Assembly: GCF_019049255.1 (NCBI RefSeq)
Contig: NZ_JAGMUJ010000130.1
Location: 217,894 to 281,893, forward strand
DNA length: 64,000 nucleotides
Source of the DNA: Streptomyces sp. AC558_RSS880
GTDB taxonomy: Bacteria > Actinomycetota > Actinomycetes > Streptomycetales > Streptomycetaceae
Direction of reading: 5' to 3'
This document shows positions 50,710 to 58,903 of the stretch, one piece after another. The notes below the pieces were generated by a model. It had not been told where the DNA came from, did no database searches, and saw nothing but the letters and a program-made list of their open reading frames with translations. Within the stretch, counting starts at the first letter, position 1. Each line of letters begins with the position of its first letter. The translations under genes were made by a program, and so were the position numbers.

Positions 50710-51895
50710 CGCCCGCGCGCTCCACGGCGTCCGCCATCCGCCGCACCGCCTCCTCGAGCACCTCGGGCGAGGCGGCGAGGTTCAGCCGGGCGTGGCCCGC
50801 TCCTCCCGTGCCGAAGGGCAGACCGGAGTTGAGGGCCACGCGGCCGTGCCGGAGGAAGGTGTCGGCGGGGTCGTCGCCGAGGCCGAGGGCACGGCAGTCC
50901 AGCCAGGCGAGGTAGGTGGCGTCGCCCGGCCGGTAGCGGATCGCCGGCAGCCGCTCGGCCAGGAGGTCCGCGAGCAGCCGGCGGTTGGTGTCGAGGCCGG
51001 CGAGCAGGGCGTCCAGCCACGCGGTGCCGTCGCGCAGGGCGGCGGTGTGGGCGAGGACGCCGACGTGGCTCGGGCCGTGGCCGACCTCCTCGGGCATCCG
51101 CGCCAGGTCGCCTGCGGCCTCGGGCCCCGCGACGGCGAGGGCCGCCTTGAGCCCGGCCAGGTTCCACGCCTTCGACGCCGACATCAGCGACAGGCCGCGC
51201 TCGCCGCCCGGCACGCTCAGGTACGGCACGAAGCGTGTGTCGCCGACGGTCAGCGGGGCGTGGATCTCGTCGGCGACGACGCGTACGCCGTACCGCTCGG
51301 CGAGGGCGGCGACGGCGGACAGCTCGTCGGCGGTGTGCACGGTGCCGGTGGGGTTGTGCGGGCTGCACAGCAGGTAGGCGGCGCGCCGTCGGCCGGCCGT
51401 CACCCGCCGGAAGACGTCCTCCAGGACGTCGGGGTCGATCCGCGCGTCCGCGCCCAGCGGGGCCTCGGCCACCCGGCGGTCCATGTGCCCGACGAAATCG
51501 TAGAACGGCGGGTACACCGGTGAGTTCACCACCACCGCGTCCCCGTACCCGGTGACCAGTTTCAGCATCTCGACCACGCCCAGCATGACGTCGGGCACGA
51601 TCGCGGTGCGCTCCACGGCGATTCCGTCCCAGTCCCACCGCTTGTCCGCGAAGGCGGCCAGCGCCTCCGCGTAGGCGGTGCCGGCGGGATAGCCGGTGTC
51701 GCCGAGCTCCATCGCCCCGGTGACGGCGCGGACGACCGGCTCGGCCAGGGGGACGTCCATCTCGGCCACCCACAGGGGCAGGACGTCCTCGGGGTAGGTG
51801 CGCCATTTCATGCTGGTGCGGCGGCGCAGGCGGTCCAGGTCGAGGGCGTGCAGCGGATTCGGTTCACCGGACGTCTCGTGCGGGATCCTGGTCAT
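50696..51895 (-). CDS. MalY/PatB-family PLP C-S lyase or aminotransferase (399 aa)
   Basis: Fold-type I PLP enzyme. Typical N-terminus FDLDR-like (LDLDRLRRRTSMKWRTYPED, VLPLWVAEMDVPLAEPV), AYLLCSPHNPTGTVHTADEL, GVRVVADEIHAPLTVGD (PLP-binding Asp), SASKAWNLAGLKAALAVAG (Schiff-base Lys) and ARLNLAASPEVLEEAVRRM. MalY/PatB members are cystathionine beta-lyases or C-S lyases. ATG 51895. A tandem 7-bp G-rich repeat lies 53-80 bases upstream. It overlaps the downstream methyltransferase gene. Confidence 0.9.
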   Translation of the reverse strand: MTRIPHETSGEPNPLHALDLDRLRRRTSMKWRTYPEDVLPLWVAEMDVPLAEPVVRAVTGAMELGDTGYPAGTAYAEALAAFADKRWDWDGIAVERTAIVPDVMLGVVEMLKLVTGYGDAVVVNSPVYPPFYDFVGHMDRRVAEAPLGADARIDPDVLEDVFRRVTAGRRRAAYLLCSPHNPTGTVHTADELSAVAALAERYGVRVVADEIHAPLTVGDTRFVPYLSVPGGERGLSLMSASKAWNLAGLKAALAVAGPEAAGDLARMPEEVGHGPSHVGVLAHTAALRDGTAWLDALLAGLDTNRRLLADLLAERLPAIRYRPGDATYLAWLDCRALGLGDDPADTFLRHGRVALNSGLPFGTGGAGHARLNLAASPEVLEEAVRRMADAVERAGGARG

Positions 51896-51947
51896 GGGCC
51901 CACGATAAACAGCCGTGGTGCGCGTGGGCACCGGGACGACGGGGCGC

Positions 51948-51975
51948 CTCCCGCCTCCCGCCTCCCGCCTCCCGC
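51948..51975. repeat. Four tandem copies of the 7-mer CTCCCGC
   Basis: Exact copies at 51948, 51955, 51962 and 51969. On the minus strand this is GCGGGAG four times in a row, with evenly spaced GGG runs that could fold as a G-quadruplex. It lies in the divergent region between the MalY-like gene and the protease gene. Confidence 0.85.
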
Positions 51976-52096
51976 CGGACGGGATCGCGTCCGGGCTGAA
52001 CACGCCGGGCCGCGGACCCGTATGGGAAGGGGGCCTTCGACTCAGGGGAGGCTCCCGCGGTGTGCGCACCGCGCCGCTGAGGTTCGGGAGCCACGC

Positions 52097-53473
52097 ATGA
52101 GGCACGCACGACGACGGGCCGTCCGGCGAGTGACACGGCTGGCGGCCGTCGGCGGACTCCTCCTGGGGGCCACGATGGTCACCCACGCCGTCGCCAGTGA
52201 GCCCCGCGCGCCCGGCGCGGTCCCGTTCGCCACCGCCGGGGATGCGGCGGCCGGACCGGGGGCCGACCTGGTGGCGAGACTCGGCACGTCCCGTACGGCG
52301 GGCAGCTGGATCGCCGACGACGGCAAGACGGTGGTCGCGGTCACCGACGAGGAGGCGGCGGCCGAGGTGCGCGCGGCCGGCGCCGAGCCGAAGCTGGTGC
52401 GGCACAGCATGGACGACCTCAAGTCCGCGGCCGAAACGCTGGGTTCGGCGCCGCGCGTGCCCGGGACGGCGTGGGCCATGGACTACCGGACCAACGAGGT
52501 GGTGGTCCGGGGCGACAGCACGGTGTCGGCGGACGACTGGTCCGAGCTGACCGAAGTGGCGGACGGCATCGGCGGTTTCGTCCGCATGGAGCGGAGCGGG
52601 GGCACCTTCACCACCCGGCTCAACGGGGCGCGGCCCATCCTGTCGACGGCCGGCCGCTGTTCGGCGGGCTTCAACGTGACCGACGGGAAGCGGGAGTTCA
52701 TCCTCACGGCCGGGCACTGCGGGCCCGACGGGTCGGTGTGGTTCGCCGACGGCCAGGGCAGGCAGGAGGTCGGGACGACGGTCGGCGGCAGCTTCCCCGG
52801 GGACGACTACTCGCTGATCGAGTACGCCGGCGGCCGGGCCGGCGAGGGCGCCGGTGTGGTGGCCGTCGGCGACGGCAAGGGCGTACGGATCACGGGGGTG
52901 GCGGATCCGGCGGTGGGCCAGCGGGTGTTCCGCAGCGGCAGCACCAGCGGGCTGCGGGACGGTGAGGTGACCGCGCTCAACGCCACGGTGAACTATCCCG
53001 AGGGCACGGTCAGCGGTCTCATCGAGTCGAACGTCTGCGCCGAACCCGGGGACAGCGGTGGTCCGATGTTCTCCGAGGGCATCGCGCTCGGTGTCACGTC
53101 GGGCGGCAGCGGCGACTGCCGGTCGGGCGGCACGACGTACTTCCAGCCGGTGACGAAGGCGCTGGCGCGGCTCGGCGTACGGCTCATCGTGGCGCCCGGG
53201 GCCGACGGGGGTGCGGCGGCGCCCTCCCCCGCTCCGTCGGACGCGCGGGGCGCGGCGGCTCCGGACGCCGCCTCGCCGGGGCCGTCGACTCCGGTGCGGG
53301 GCATCCTCCCGGACGCGTCGACACTGCTGTCCCGGCTGGCCGACCCCCGCAACGTCGGTCCCGGGCTGCTGGTGATCGCGGGCAGCCTGGTCGCCCTGGT
53401 GGCGTCGCGCTGGATACGCGCGGAGCAGGACCGCAAGGCGTACCGGCGTCACTACTCGGCGACATGGGGCTGA
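52097..53473 (+). CDS. Secreted chymotrypsin-fold serine protease with C-terminal anchor (458 aa)
   Basis: An Arg-rich signal peptide covers about 1-35 (RRVTRLAAVGGLLLGATMVT) and a propeptide about 40-160. The S1 domain has His in FILTAGHCG, Asp in GDDYSLIEYA, Ser in CAEPGDSGGPMF, and a disulfide-type pairing of Cys around them (GRCSAGF...GHC). This is the alpha-lytic/streptogrisin family. After the domain comes a 70-residue Pro/Ala linker and a transmembrane helix (GLLVIAGSLVALVASRWI) with a basic tail, so it is surface-anchored rather than released. ATG 52097, no strong ribosome-binding site (GGGAG about 8 bases upstream). Confidence 0.9.
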   Translation: MRHARRRAVRRVTRLAAVGGLLLGATMVTHAVASEPRAPGAVPFATAGDAAAGPGADLVARLGTSRTAGSWIADDGKTVVAVTDEEAAAEVRAAGAEPKLVRHSMDDLKSAAETLGSAPRVPGTAWAMDYRTNEVVVRGDSTVSADDWSELTEVADGIGGFVRMERSGGTFTTRLNGARPILSTAGRCSAGFNVTDGKREFILTAGHCGPDGSVWFADGQGRQEVGTTVGGSFPGDDYSLIEYAGGRAGEGAGVVAVGDGKGVRITGVADPAVGQRVFRSGSTSGLRDGEVTALNATVNYPEGTVSGLIESNVCAEPGDSGGPMFSEGIALGVTSGGSGDCRSGGTTYFQPVTKALARLGVRLIVAPGADGGAAAPSPAPSDARGAAAPDAASPGPSTPVRGILPDASTLLSRLADPRNVGPGLLVIAGSLVALVASRWIRAEQDRKAYRRHYSATWG

Positions 53474-53494
53474 GCGGACGGCGGGTCCGGACCG

Positions 53495-53950
53495 TCAGCC
53501 GACGGTGAGCAGCACGGTCGCCAGGGCGGCTCCCAGCAGCCCGGCGGCCTGCCTCCGGGAGACGTGTTCGTGCAGGACGGCGAGACCGAGGACGACCGGG
53601 AGCGCCGGGTAGAGGGAGGCGAGGAGGAGGACGCCGCAGAGGACGGACAGCGCGACGCCTGTGACGGCGCTCACCGGTACGACCACGCTCATCGCGCCGT
53701 GACTCAGGCCACGGGTGAGGAAGCGCATGACGGTGGCGCCGCCGACGCCGGACAGGGCGCCCCGGAGGAGGTCGGAGCCGACGAGGGCGTCGGCGGGCAG
53801 GAGGAGGGCGGCCCCCGCTGCGAGCAGCAGGCCGCCGAGCTGGCCGAGGAAGGTGACGGCGGCATGCGGGACGCGGCGGGACAGCAGTCCGTCCGCGAAG
53901 TCGACGATGCCGTAGCAGAGGGCCGAGGTCAGTGCGAGGAGGGCACCCAT
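53495..53950 (-). CDS. Halved EamA/DMT transporter, probable deletion derivative (151 aa)
   Basis: The first 105 residues are the start of an EamA (drug/metabolite) transporter: ALTSALCYGIVDFADGLLSR, AAVTFLGQLGGLLLAAGAAL, SGVGGATVMRFLTRGLSHGA, VVPVSAVTGVALSVL. The sequence then jumps directly to what is normally the end: SLYPALPVVLGLAVLHEHVS and RRQAAGLLGAALATVLLTVG. Family members have about 290 aa and ten helices; here only about five remain, joined in frame. I infer an in-frame deletion of some 140 codons. It may be non-functional. Confidence 0.7.
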   Translation of the reverse strand: MGALLALTSALCYGIVDFADGLLSRRVPHAAVTFLGQLGGLLLAAGAALLLPADALVGSDLLRGALSGVGGATVMRFLTRGLSHGAMSVVVPVSAVTGVALSVLCGVLLLASLYPALPVVLGLAVLHEHVSRRQAAGLLGAALATVLLTVG

Positions 53951-53993
53951 CCGTTCACGGGTGCCCCGTCGAGCGGATGACGATCCCGGTCGG

Positions 53994-54167
53994 TCAGGCG
54001 GCTCTGGCCGGCTGCGGGAGGGCCGAGGCCCACTCCTGGACCAGGCGCTGGTACTCCTCGCGCTGTTCGACGCTCAGTGTCCCGCCCGACCGGAGCCACA
54101 GGGCCCGGATCTCCTCGTTGACCTCGGCTGCCGATCGCTCGGAGGAGGGTTCAACAGTGGTGGACAT
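53994..54167 (-). CDS. Small helical protein of unknown function (57 aa)
   Basis: STTVEPSSERSAAEVNEEIR followed by ALWLRSGGTLSVEQREEYQR and LVQEWASALPQPARAA: a charged helical hairpin with no motif recognised. ATG 54167; the preceding bases show no strong site, and an ATG four codons upstream is possible. It is 43 bases upstream of the halved transporter gene. Confidence 0.5.
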   Translation of the reverse strand: MSTTVEPSSERSAAEVNEEIRALWLRSGGTLSVEQREEYQRLVQEWASALPQPARAA

Positions 54168-54315
54168 GCCGTGAAGCATACGGGGCCGGACGTGAAGGCG
54201 CTGTGAGTAATCGCACGTTCATCGGACATTTCGGGCAGTGTTGCTGATCACGTCCATCTGCCGGGGAACGTGGGCGAGTTCACATCCGGGCCTTCGGGGA
54301 ACGTCCGGGGTGCGA

Positions 54316-54337
54316 GGCGCCCGGCAGGCCGGGCGCC
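54316..54337 (-). terminator. Stem-loop after the L,D-transpeptidase gene
   Basis: GGCGCCCGGC (54316-54325) pairs with GCCGGGCGCC (54328-54337) around two bases. Immediately downstream of the minus-strand transpeptidase gene. Confidence 0.55.
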
Positions 54338-54345
54338 CGCGGCGA

Positions 54346-55041
54346 TCAGGTGCCCGGCTTACGCCCGTACACGTAGACGTCGTCGCCGTTCTTCAGCAGC
54401 GACCAGTACTTCTTGGCGGCGGTCTTCGTCATGTTGACGCAGCCGTGGGAGCCGGGCGGGTTCCACATGCTGACGCCGACCGAGTGGAAGGCCTGACCGC
54501 CGTCGAAGAACTGGCTGTAGGGCATCGGCACGTCGTAGATGGTCGAGACGTGGTCGATGTTGCGCCAGTAGATCTTCTTCAGGCCGGTGCGGGTCTCGTA
54601 CCCGTTGCGCCCCGTGCGGACCGGGACGGGGCCGTAGACGAGCTTCTTGCCGTCCTGGATCCAGCTGAGCTGGAGCGTGAGGTTCACACAGGCGATACGG
54701 CCCTTGTTCGTGGGGCACTTGCCCGACTTGTTCGGGTTCTTCCCGACGGCCTTCTGCTTGTTCATCAGGTCCATCACGCCCCAGGTCACGGGGCCGGCGT
54801 ACCCGATGTTCGGTGTGATGCCGTGCTTGGTCTGGAAGGCGCGGATGGCCTTGCAGTCGGCGGAGGACTGCTTTCCGTCGACCGGGCGGCCGAGGAACTT
54901 CTCCACCTTCTTCTGATACGGGCCCGTCGAGGTGGTGCAGCTCGCAGCCTGCGCCGGTGTCGCACCGAGCGCGAGTGTGAGCGGAGCCACCAGCGAGGTG
55001 ACCCCGAGAACGACGGCACTCCGTCTACGTGTATCCCCCAT
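54346..55041 (-). CDS. Secreted L,D-transpeptidase with N-terminal peptidoglycan-binding domain (231 aa)
   Basis: A Sec signal peptide covers about 1-33 (ending TPAQA-ASC), followed by a PG_binding-like segment (VEKFLGRPVDGKQSSADCKA, IRAFQTKHGITPNIGYAGP). The YkuD catalytic domain has the active site HSVGVSMWNPPGSHGCVNMT (SHGCVN, catalytic Cys). Two Cys pairs outside the active site may be disulfides. It crosslinks peptidoglycan by 3-3 bonds or attaches proteins. The ATG at 55041 (MGDTRRR) is used, AAAGG about 12 bases upstream; the frame upstream is Cys/Arg-rich and unlikely. Confidence 0.9.
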   Translation of the reverse strand: MGDTRRRSAVVLGVTSLVAPLTLALGATPAQAASCTTSTGPYQKKVEKFLGRPVDGKQSSADCKAIRAFQTKHGITPNIGYAGPVTWGVMDLMNKQKAVGKNPNKSGKCPTNKGRIACVNLTLQLSWIQDGKKLVYGPVPVRTGRNGYETRTGLKKIYWRNIDHVSTIYDVPMPYSQFFDGGQAFHSVGVSMWNPPGSHGCVNMTKTAAKKYWSLLKNGDDVYVYGRKPGT

Positions 55042-55183
55042 GGTCTGTTTTGCCTTTCCGCAGAAGTGAGCGCATGGCCTGCGCACTCTGCCAGATAGAC
55101 GACTCGGCGGAAGAATCGGTTGTACGGACGAACCGGGATGCGACCGAACGGTGACATCCGGCGGGCAGGACCGAAACGACCGG

Positions 55184-55984
55184 CTACCGCGGCGACGCCT
55201 CGCCCAGCGCCTGCCGGAATCCCGAGTTGACCGCCGTGACGCCGCCGTCGACGGTGAGGGTGGTGCCGGTGATCCATGCCGCGTCGCGGGAGGCGAGGAA
55301 GGCGACGGCGGCCGCGATGTCCTCGGGCTCGCCGACCCGGCCCAGCGGGTAGAGGCGCCGGGCCGCTTCCAGTTGCCCGTCCCGGCCCGCCCAGGCGCGG
55401 GTGCGGACGGTCCCCGGTGCGACGAGGTTGACCCGGACCCCGCGGGGCGCCGCGTGCCCGGCGAGGGTCCGGGTGAGGGAGACCAGGCCCGCCTTGGCCG
55501 CGCTGTAGGCGTGGTTGCCGAAGTCCTGGAGGCCGTTGACGGAGCCGACGCTCACGATCGCGCCCCGGCCGGAGGCGGCGAGGTGCGGGAGCGCGGCGCG
55601 GCAGCAGCGGTACGCGCCGGTGAGGGTGACGTCGAGGTCCGTGGCCCACTCGTCGTCCGGCTCGTCCTCGAAGCGGGGCGCGTCCGGGGTGCAGTGGGCG
55701 GCGTTGTTCACCAGGACGTCGAGCGAGCCGAAGGCGTGCACGGCGTGCGCCACGGCCGCCTCGACCGTGGCGCGGTCGGTCACGTCACAGGCGAAGGGCT
55801 CGGCCGCGAGCCCCCGCTCCCGCAGCGCCGACGCCGTCCGCTCCGCCTCGTCGGGGTCCGCGTCGGCCACCAGGACCCGCGCCCCCTCCTCGGCGAACCG
55901 CGCGGCGGTGGCCGCGCCGATGCCGCGTGCCGCCCCGGTGATGAGGACCCCGTGCCCCGCGAAACGCCTCGTGTCCGTCGTCAT
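55184..55984 (-). CDS. Short-chain dehydrogenase/reductase (266 aa)
   Basis: Classical SDR: cofactor motif GVLITGAARGIGAATAARF, NNAA-type structural motif LDVLVNNAAH, Ser in SVGSVNGLQDF, and catalytic Tyr and Lys in YSAAKAGLVSL. The C-terminal AWITGTTLTVDGGVT is the substrate-domain end. The aspartate in LVADADPDE suggests NAD preference. ATG with no strong ribosome-binding site. Transcribed in the same direction as, but not obviously coupled to, the SDR at 56035. Confidence 0.92.
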   Translation of the reverse strand: MTTDTRRFAGHGVLITGAARGIGAATAARFAEEGARVLVADADPDEAERTASALRERGLAAEPFACDVTDRATVEAAVAHAVHAFGSLDVLVNNAAHCTPDAPRFEDEPDDEWATDLDVTLTGAYRCCRAALPHLAASGRGAIVSVGSVNGLQDFGNHAYSAAKAGLVSLTRTLAGHAAPRGVRVNLVAPGTVRTRAWAGRDGQLEAARRLYPLGRVGEPEDIAAAVAFLASRDAAWITGTTLTVDGGVTAVNSGFRQALGEASPR

Positions 55985-56034
55985 GGGGTGAAGGTAGCGG
56001 CCGGGGCGATCACCGCGGCAGGGGTCGGACGGGA

Positions 56035-56949
56035 TCAGCGGTAGCCGGTCACGTCCGCCGGCTTGCCCGCGTCCTGCACCTCGACCATGTAGCGCCAGGC
56101 GTCGGGGCGGCTGCCGTCGAGGTCGGTGAAGCCGTACTCCCGGGCGAGGCCGCCGCTGGAGTGGGAGGTGCCGTTGAAGCGGGCCACGTCCGGGTCGGCG
56201 GCGAGGGCGGCGACGGCCCGTCCGACGTAGCGCGGGGTCTCGGAGATGGCGAAGTGGGGGACGTCACCGAGGGCGTCGCGCCAGTTGTCCTCGCGCACGC
56301 CGAAATGGTCGAGCATGATCTCCGAGCGCATCCAGCCCGGGGTGAGGGCGAGTGCGGTGGCGCCGCGCGGGCCGAGTTCGTGGCCGAGGGCGAACGCCAT
56401 GCGCAGGACGGAGGACTTGGCGAGGTCGTAGAAGAAGGAGAGGCGGTAGTGGTCGCGGTTGTAGTCGGCGGTGCCGTCGGTGACCTCGACGACCAGTCCG
56501 CCGGGGTGGCGCAGCAGCAGCGGCAGCGCGTGGTGGCTGGTGATCGCGTGGGTCTCGACGGCGAGGCGGAGCAGGCGCAGGCCCTTGTCCAGGTCGTGCT
56601 CCCAGACCGGAGCCTCCCACTCGAAGAGCGTCTCGCCGCCCCAGATGTCGTTGACCAGGACGTCCAGGCGGCCCTGTTCGGCGGCGATGCGGTCGACGAG
56701 TGCCTTCACCTGCCCCGGCTCGAGGTGGTCGGTGGGCACCGCGATGCCCTGGCCGCCCGCCTCGGTGACCAGGTCTGCGGTGTCCTCGATGGTCTCGGGG
56801 CGGCCGTACTCGGAGCGGCGTTCACGGGTGGTGCGGCCCGTGACGTACACGGTCGCGCCCGCCGCCCCGAGTTCCACGGCGATGCCCCGTCCGGCACCCC
56901 GGGTCGCCCCGGCCACCAGCGCGACCTTGCCCTTCAACTGCTCCGACAT
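56035..56949 (-). CDS. Extended SDR-family oxidoreductase (304 aa)
   Basis: Cofactor motif VALVAGATRGAGRGIAVEL; TGRTTRERR at the second strand suggests NADP; LDVLVNDIWGGETLFEW instead of NNAG. The catalytic part is VEVTDGTADYNRDHYRLSFF with Tyr and then FYDLAKSSVLRMAF with Lys. It is longer than classical SDRs because of an insert near 120-150. ATG with GGAGG 6 bases upstream. Close relatives are annotated only as SDR oxidoreductases; substrate unknown. Confidence 0.9.
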   Translation of the reverse strand: MSEQLKGKVALVAGATRGAGRGIAVELGAAGATVYVTGRTTRERRSEYGRPETIEDTADLVTEAGGQGIAVPTDHLEPGQVKALVDRIAAEQGRLDVLVNDIWGGETLFEWEAPVWEHDLDKGLRLLRLAVETHAITSHHALPLLLRHPGGLVVEVTDGTADYNRDHYRLSFFYDLAKSSVLRMAFALGHELGPRGATALALTPGWMRSEIMLDHFGVREDNWRDALGDVPHFAISETPRYVGRAVAALAADPDVARFNGTSHSSGGLAREYGFTDLDGSRPDAWRYMVEVQDAGKPADVTGYR

Positions 56950-57051
56950 GTACGGCCTCCTGTTCAACGGCTCTTTGCTGTCGCTTCGAGCGTGACAGGT
57001 AAGCCGGACATCTTCTGTCGCCTTTTCGCGCAGGTCGTCCGGACGGACCGT

Positions 57052-57681
57052 TCAGTGGCCGCGCGCGATCCATTCCTCCAGGTGCGGGGCCTCCGCGCCG
57101 ATGGTGGTCGGGTCGCCGTGGCCGGTGAGGACCTTCGTCTCCGGCGGGAGGGTCAGCAGCCGGTCCCGGATCGAGTCGATGATCGTCGGGAAGTGGGAGA
57201 AGGAGCGGCCGGTGGCGCCCGGACCGCCCTGGAACAGGGTGTCGCCGGTGAACACGGCGCCCAGCCCCGGGTCGTACAGGCAGACCGCGCCGGGCGCGTG
57301 CCCGGGGGTGTGCAGCACGGTGAGGTCGGCGCCGGCGGCCTCGATCACCTGGCCGTCGACGAGCCAGGAGTCGGGGTCACGGTCGGGGTGGGTCTGCTTC
57401 CACAGCCGCAGGTCGTCGGGGTGCAGCCAGATGGTGGCGCCGGTGCGCTCGGCGAGGGCGGGCGCGGCGTCGATGTGGTCGTTGTGGGCGTGGGTGCACA
57501 CGATGGCGGTGAGGCGCCGGTCCCCCACCGCCTCGGCGATGGCGTCGGCGTCGTGGGCGGCGTCGATGACGATCGCCTCGTGGTCGTCGCCGACGATCCA
57601 GACGTTGTTGTCGACGTCCCAGGTGCCGCCGTCGAGGCTGAACTGCCCGGAGGTGACGAGTCGTTCGATGCGGGCGGTCAT
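57052..57681 (-). CDS. MBL-fold hydrolase linked to mycothiol dehydrogenase (209 aa)
   Basis: Metallo-beta-lactamase motif THAHNDHIDAAPAL (HxHxDH in variant form HAHNDH), then HTPGHAPGAVCLYD, TGDTLFQGG and GHGDPTTIG. The start ATG overlaps the stop of mscR by one base (TGATG), so it is the second gene of that operon. In actinobacteria this pair occurs repeatedly; the hydrolase is thought to cleave a mycothiol thioester such as S-formylmycothiol made by the dehydrogenase. GTG 57684 is one codon earlier. Confidence 0.9.
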   Translation of the reverse strand: MTARIERLVTSGQFSLDGGTWDVDNNVWIVGDDHEAIVIDAAHDADAIAEAVGDRRLTAIVCTHAHNDHIDAAPALAERTGATIWLHPDDLRLWKQTHPDRDPDSWLVDGQVIEAAGADLTVLHTPGHAPGAVCLYDPGLGAVFTGDTLFQGGPGATGRSFSHFPTIIDSIRDRLLTLPPETKVLTGHGDPTTIGAEAPHLEEWIARGH

Positions 57682-58769
57682 CACAGCACCACCACCGAAC
57701 GCAGCACGTCGCCGCGGTGCATCCGCTCGAACGCCTTCTCCACCTCGTCCAGTCGGATCGTCTCGGTGACGAACGCCCCGAGGTCCAGGCGGCCCTGGAG
57801 GTGCAGGTCGATCAGCATCGGGAAGTCCCGGGAGGGCAGGCAGTCGCCGTACCAGGAGGACTTCAGGGAGCCGCCGCGGCCGAAGACGTCGAGCAGCGGC
57901 AGTTCGAGCTTCATCTCCGGGGTGGGCACGCCGACCAGGACGACCGTGCCGGCCAGGTCACGGGCGTAGAAGGCCTGCCGGTAGGTCTCGGGGCGGCCGA
58001 CGGCCTCGATGACGACGTCGGCGCCGAAGCCGCCGGTGAGTTCGCGGATCGCCTCGACGGGGTCGGTCTCGCGGGAGTTGACGGTGTGGGTGGCGCCCAT
58101 GGAGCGCGCGGTGTCGAGCTTGCGGTCGTCGATGTCGACGGCGATGATCTTCGCCGCTCCGGCGAGCCGGGACCCGGCGATCGCCGCGTCACCGACACCG
58201 CCGCAGCCGATGACGGCGACCGAGTCGCCCCGGCCGACGTTCCCGGTGTTGATCGCGGCGCCGATGCCGGCCATCACCCCGCAGCCGAGCAGCCCGGCGA
58301 CCTGCGCGGAGACGGCGGGGTCGACCTTGGTGCACTGTCCGGCGGCGACGAGGGTCTTCTCGGCGAAGGCGCCGATGCCCAGGGCCGGGGAGAGTTCCTG
58401 ACCGGTGGAGGCGAGGGTCATCCTCTGCTTCGCGTTGTGGGTGTCGAAGCAGTACCAGGGGCGTCCGCGCAGACAGGCGCGGCACTTCCCGCACACCGCG
58501 CGCCAGTTGAGGATCACGAAGTCGCCGGGCGCGACGTCGGTGACGCCGTCGCCGACCGACTCGACCACGCCCGCGGCCTCGTGGCCGAGCAGGAACGGGA
58601 AGTCGTCGCTGATCCCGCCCTGCTTGTAGTGCAGATCGGTGTGGCACACCCCGCAGGCCTGGACCCGGACGACCGCCTCGCCGGGGCCGGGGTCGGGTAC
58701 GACGATCGTCTCGATCCGCACCGGCTCGTCCTTGCCGGGTGCGATCACGCCGCGTACTTCCTGCGCCAT
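57681..58769 (-). CDS. mscR: S-(hydroxymethyl)mycothiol dehydrogenase / S-nitrosomycothiol reductase MscR
   Basis: 362-aa zinc alcohol dehydrogenase. Catalytic Zn ligands: ACGVCHTDLHYKQG and GHEAAGVVESVGDGV. Structural Zn site: CGKCRACLRGRPWYC. NAD motif IGCGGVGDAAIAG. The text FDTHNAKQRMTL and LPSRDFPMLIDLHLQGRLDL is typical of MscR. It oxidises the formaldehyde-mycothiol adduct and reduces S-nitrosomycothiol, so it counters formaldehyde and NO stress. ATG with GAAGGAG about 9 bases upstream. Coupled to the MBL gene and divergent from the exporter at 58904. Confidence 0.93.
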   Translation of the reverse strand: MAQEVRGVIAPGKDEPVRIETIVVPDPGPGEAVVRVQACGVCHTDLHYKQGGISDDFPFLLGHEAAGVVESVGDGVTDVAPGDFVILNWRAVCGKCRACLRGRPWYCFDTHNAKQRMTLASTGQELSPALGIGAFAEKTLVAAGQCTKVDPAVSAQVAGLLGCGVMAGIGAAINTGNVGRGDSVAVIGCGGVGDAAIAGSRLAGAAKIIAVDIDDRKLDTARSMGATHTVNSRETDPVEAIRELTGGFGADVVIEAVGRPETYRQAFYARDLAGTVVLVGVPTPEMKLELPLLDVFGRGGSLKSSWYGDCLPSRDFPMLIDLHLQGRLDLGAFVTETIRLDEVEKAFERMHRGDVLRSVVVL

Positions 58770-58903
58770 GCTGCTGACTCCTTCGTCGGCCGTGTCCGTC
58801 TTCCCCGACCCTACGCGGGAATGATCGCTTCCGCCGCCCGCCGTGCGGCGGGTGCGCCCCCGCGACGTAGCCTGGACCTCCGTCCGACGCCGAGGGGGGC
58901 GAC

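Noticed and set aside
51948..51975. CRISPR array
   Set aside because: The units are 7 bases and directly tandem, with no spacers. No cas gene is in the window.
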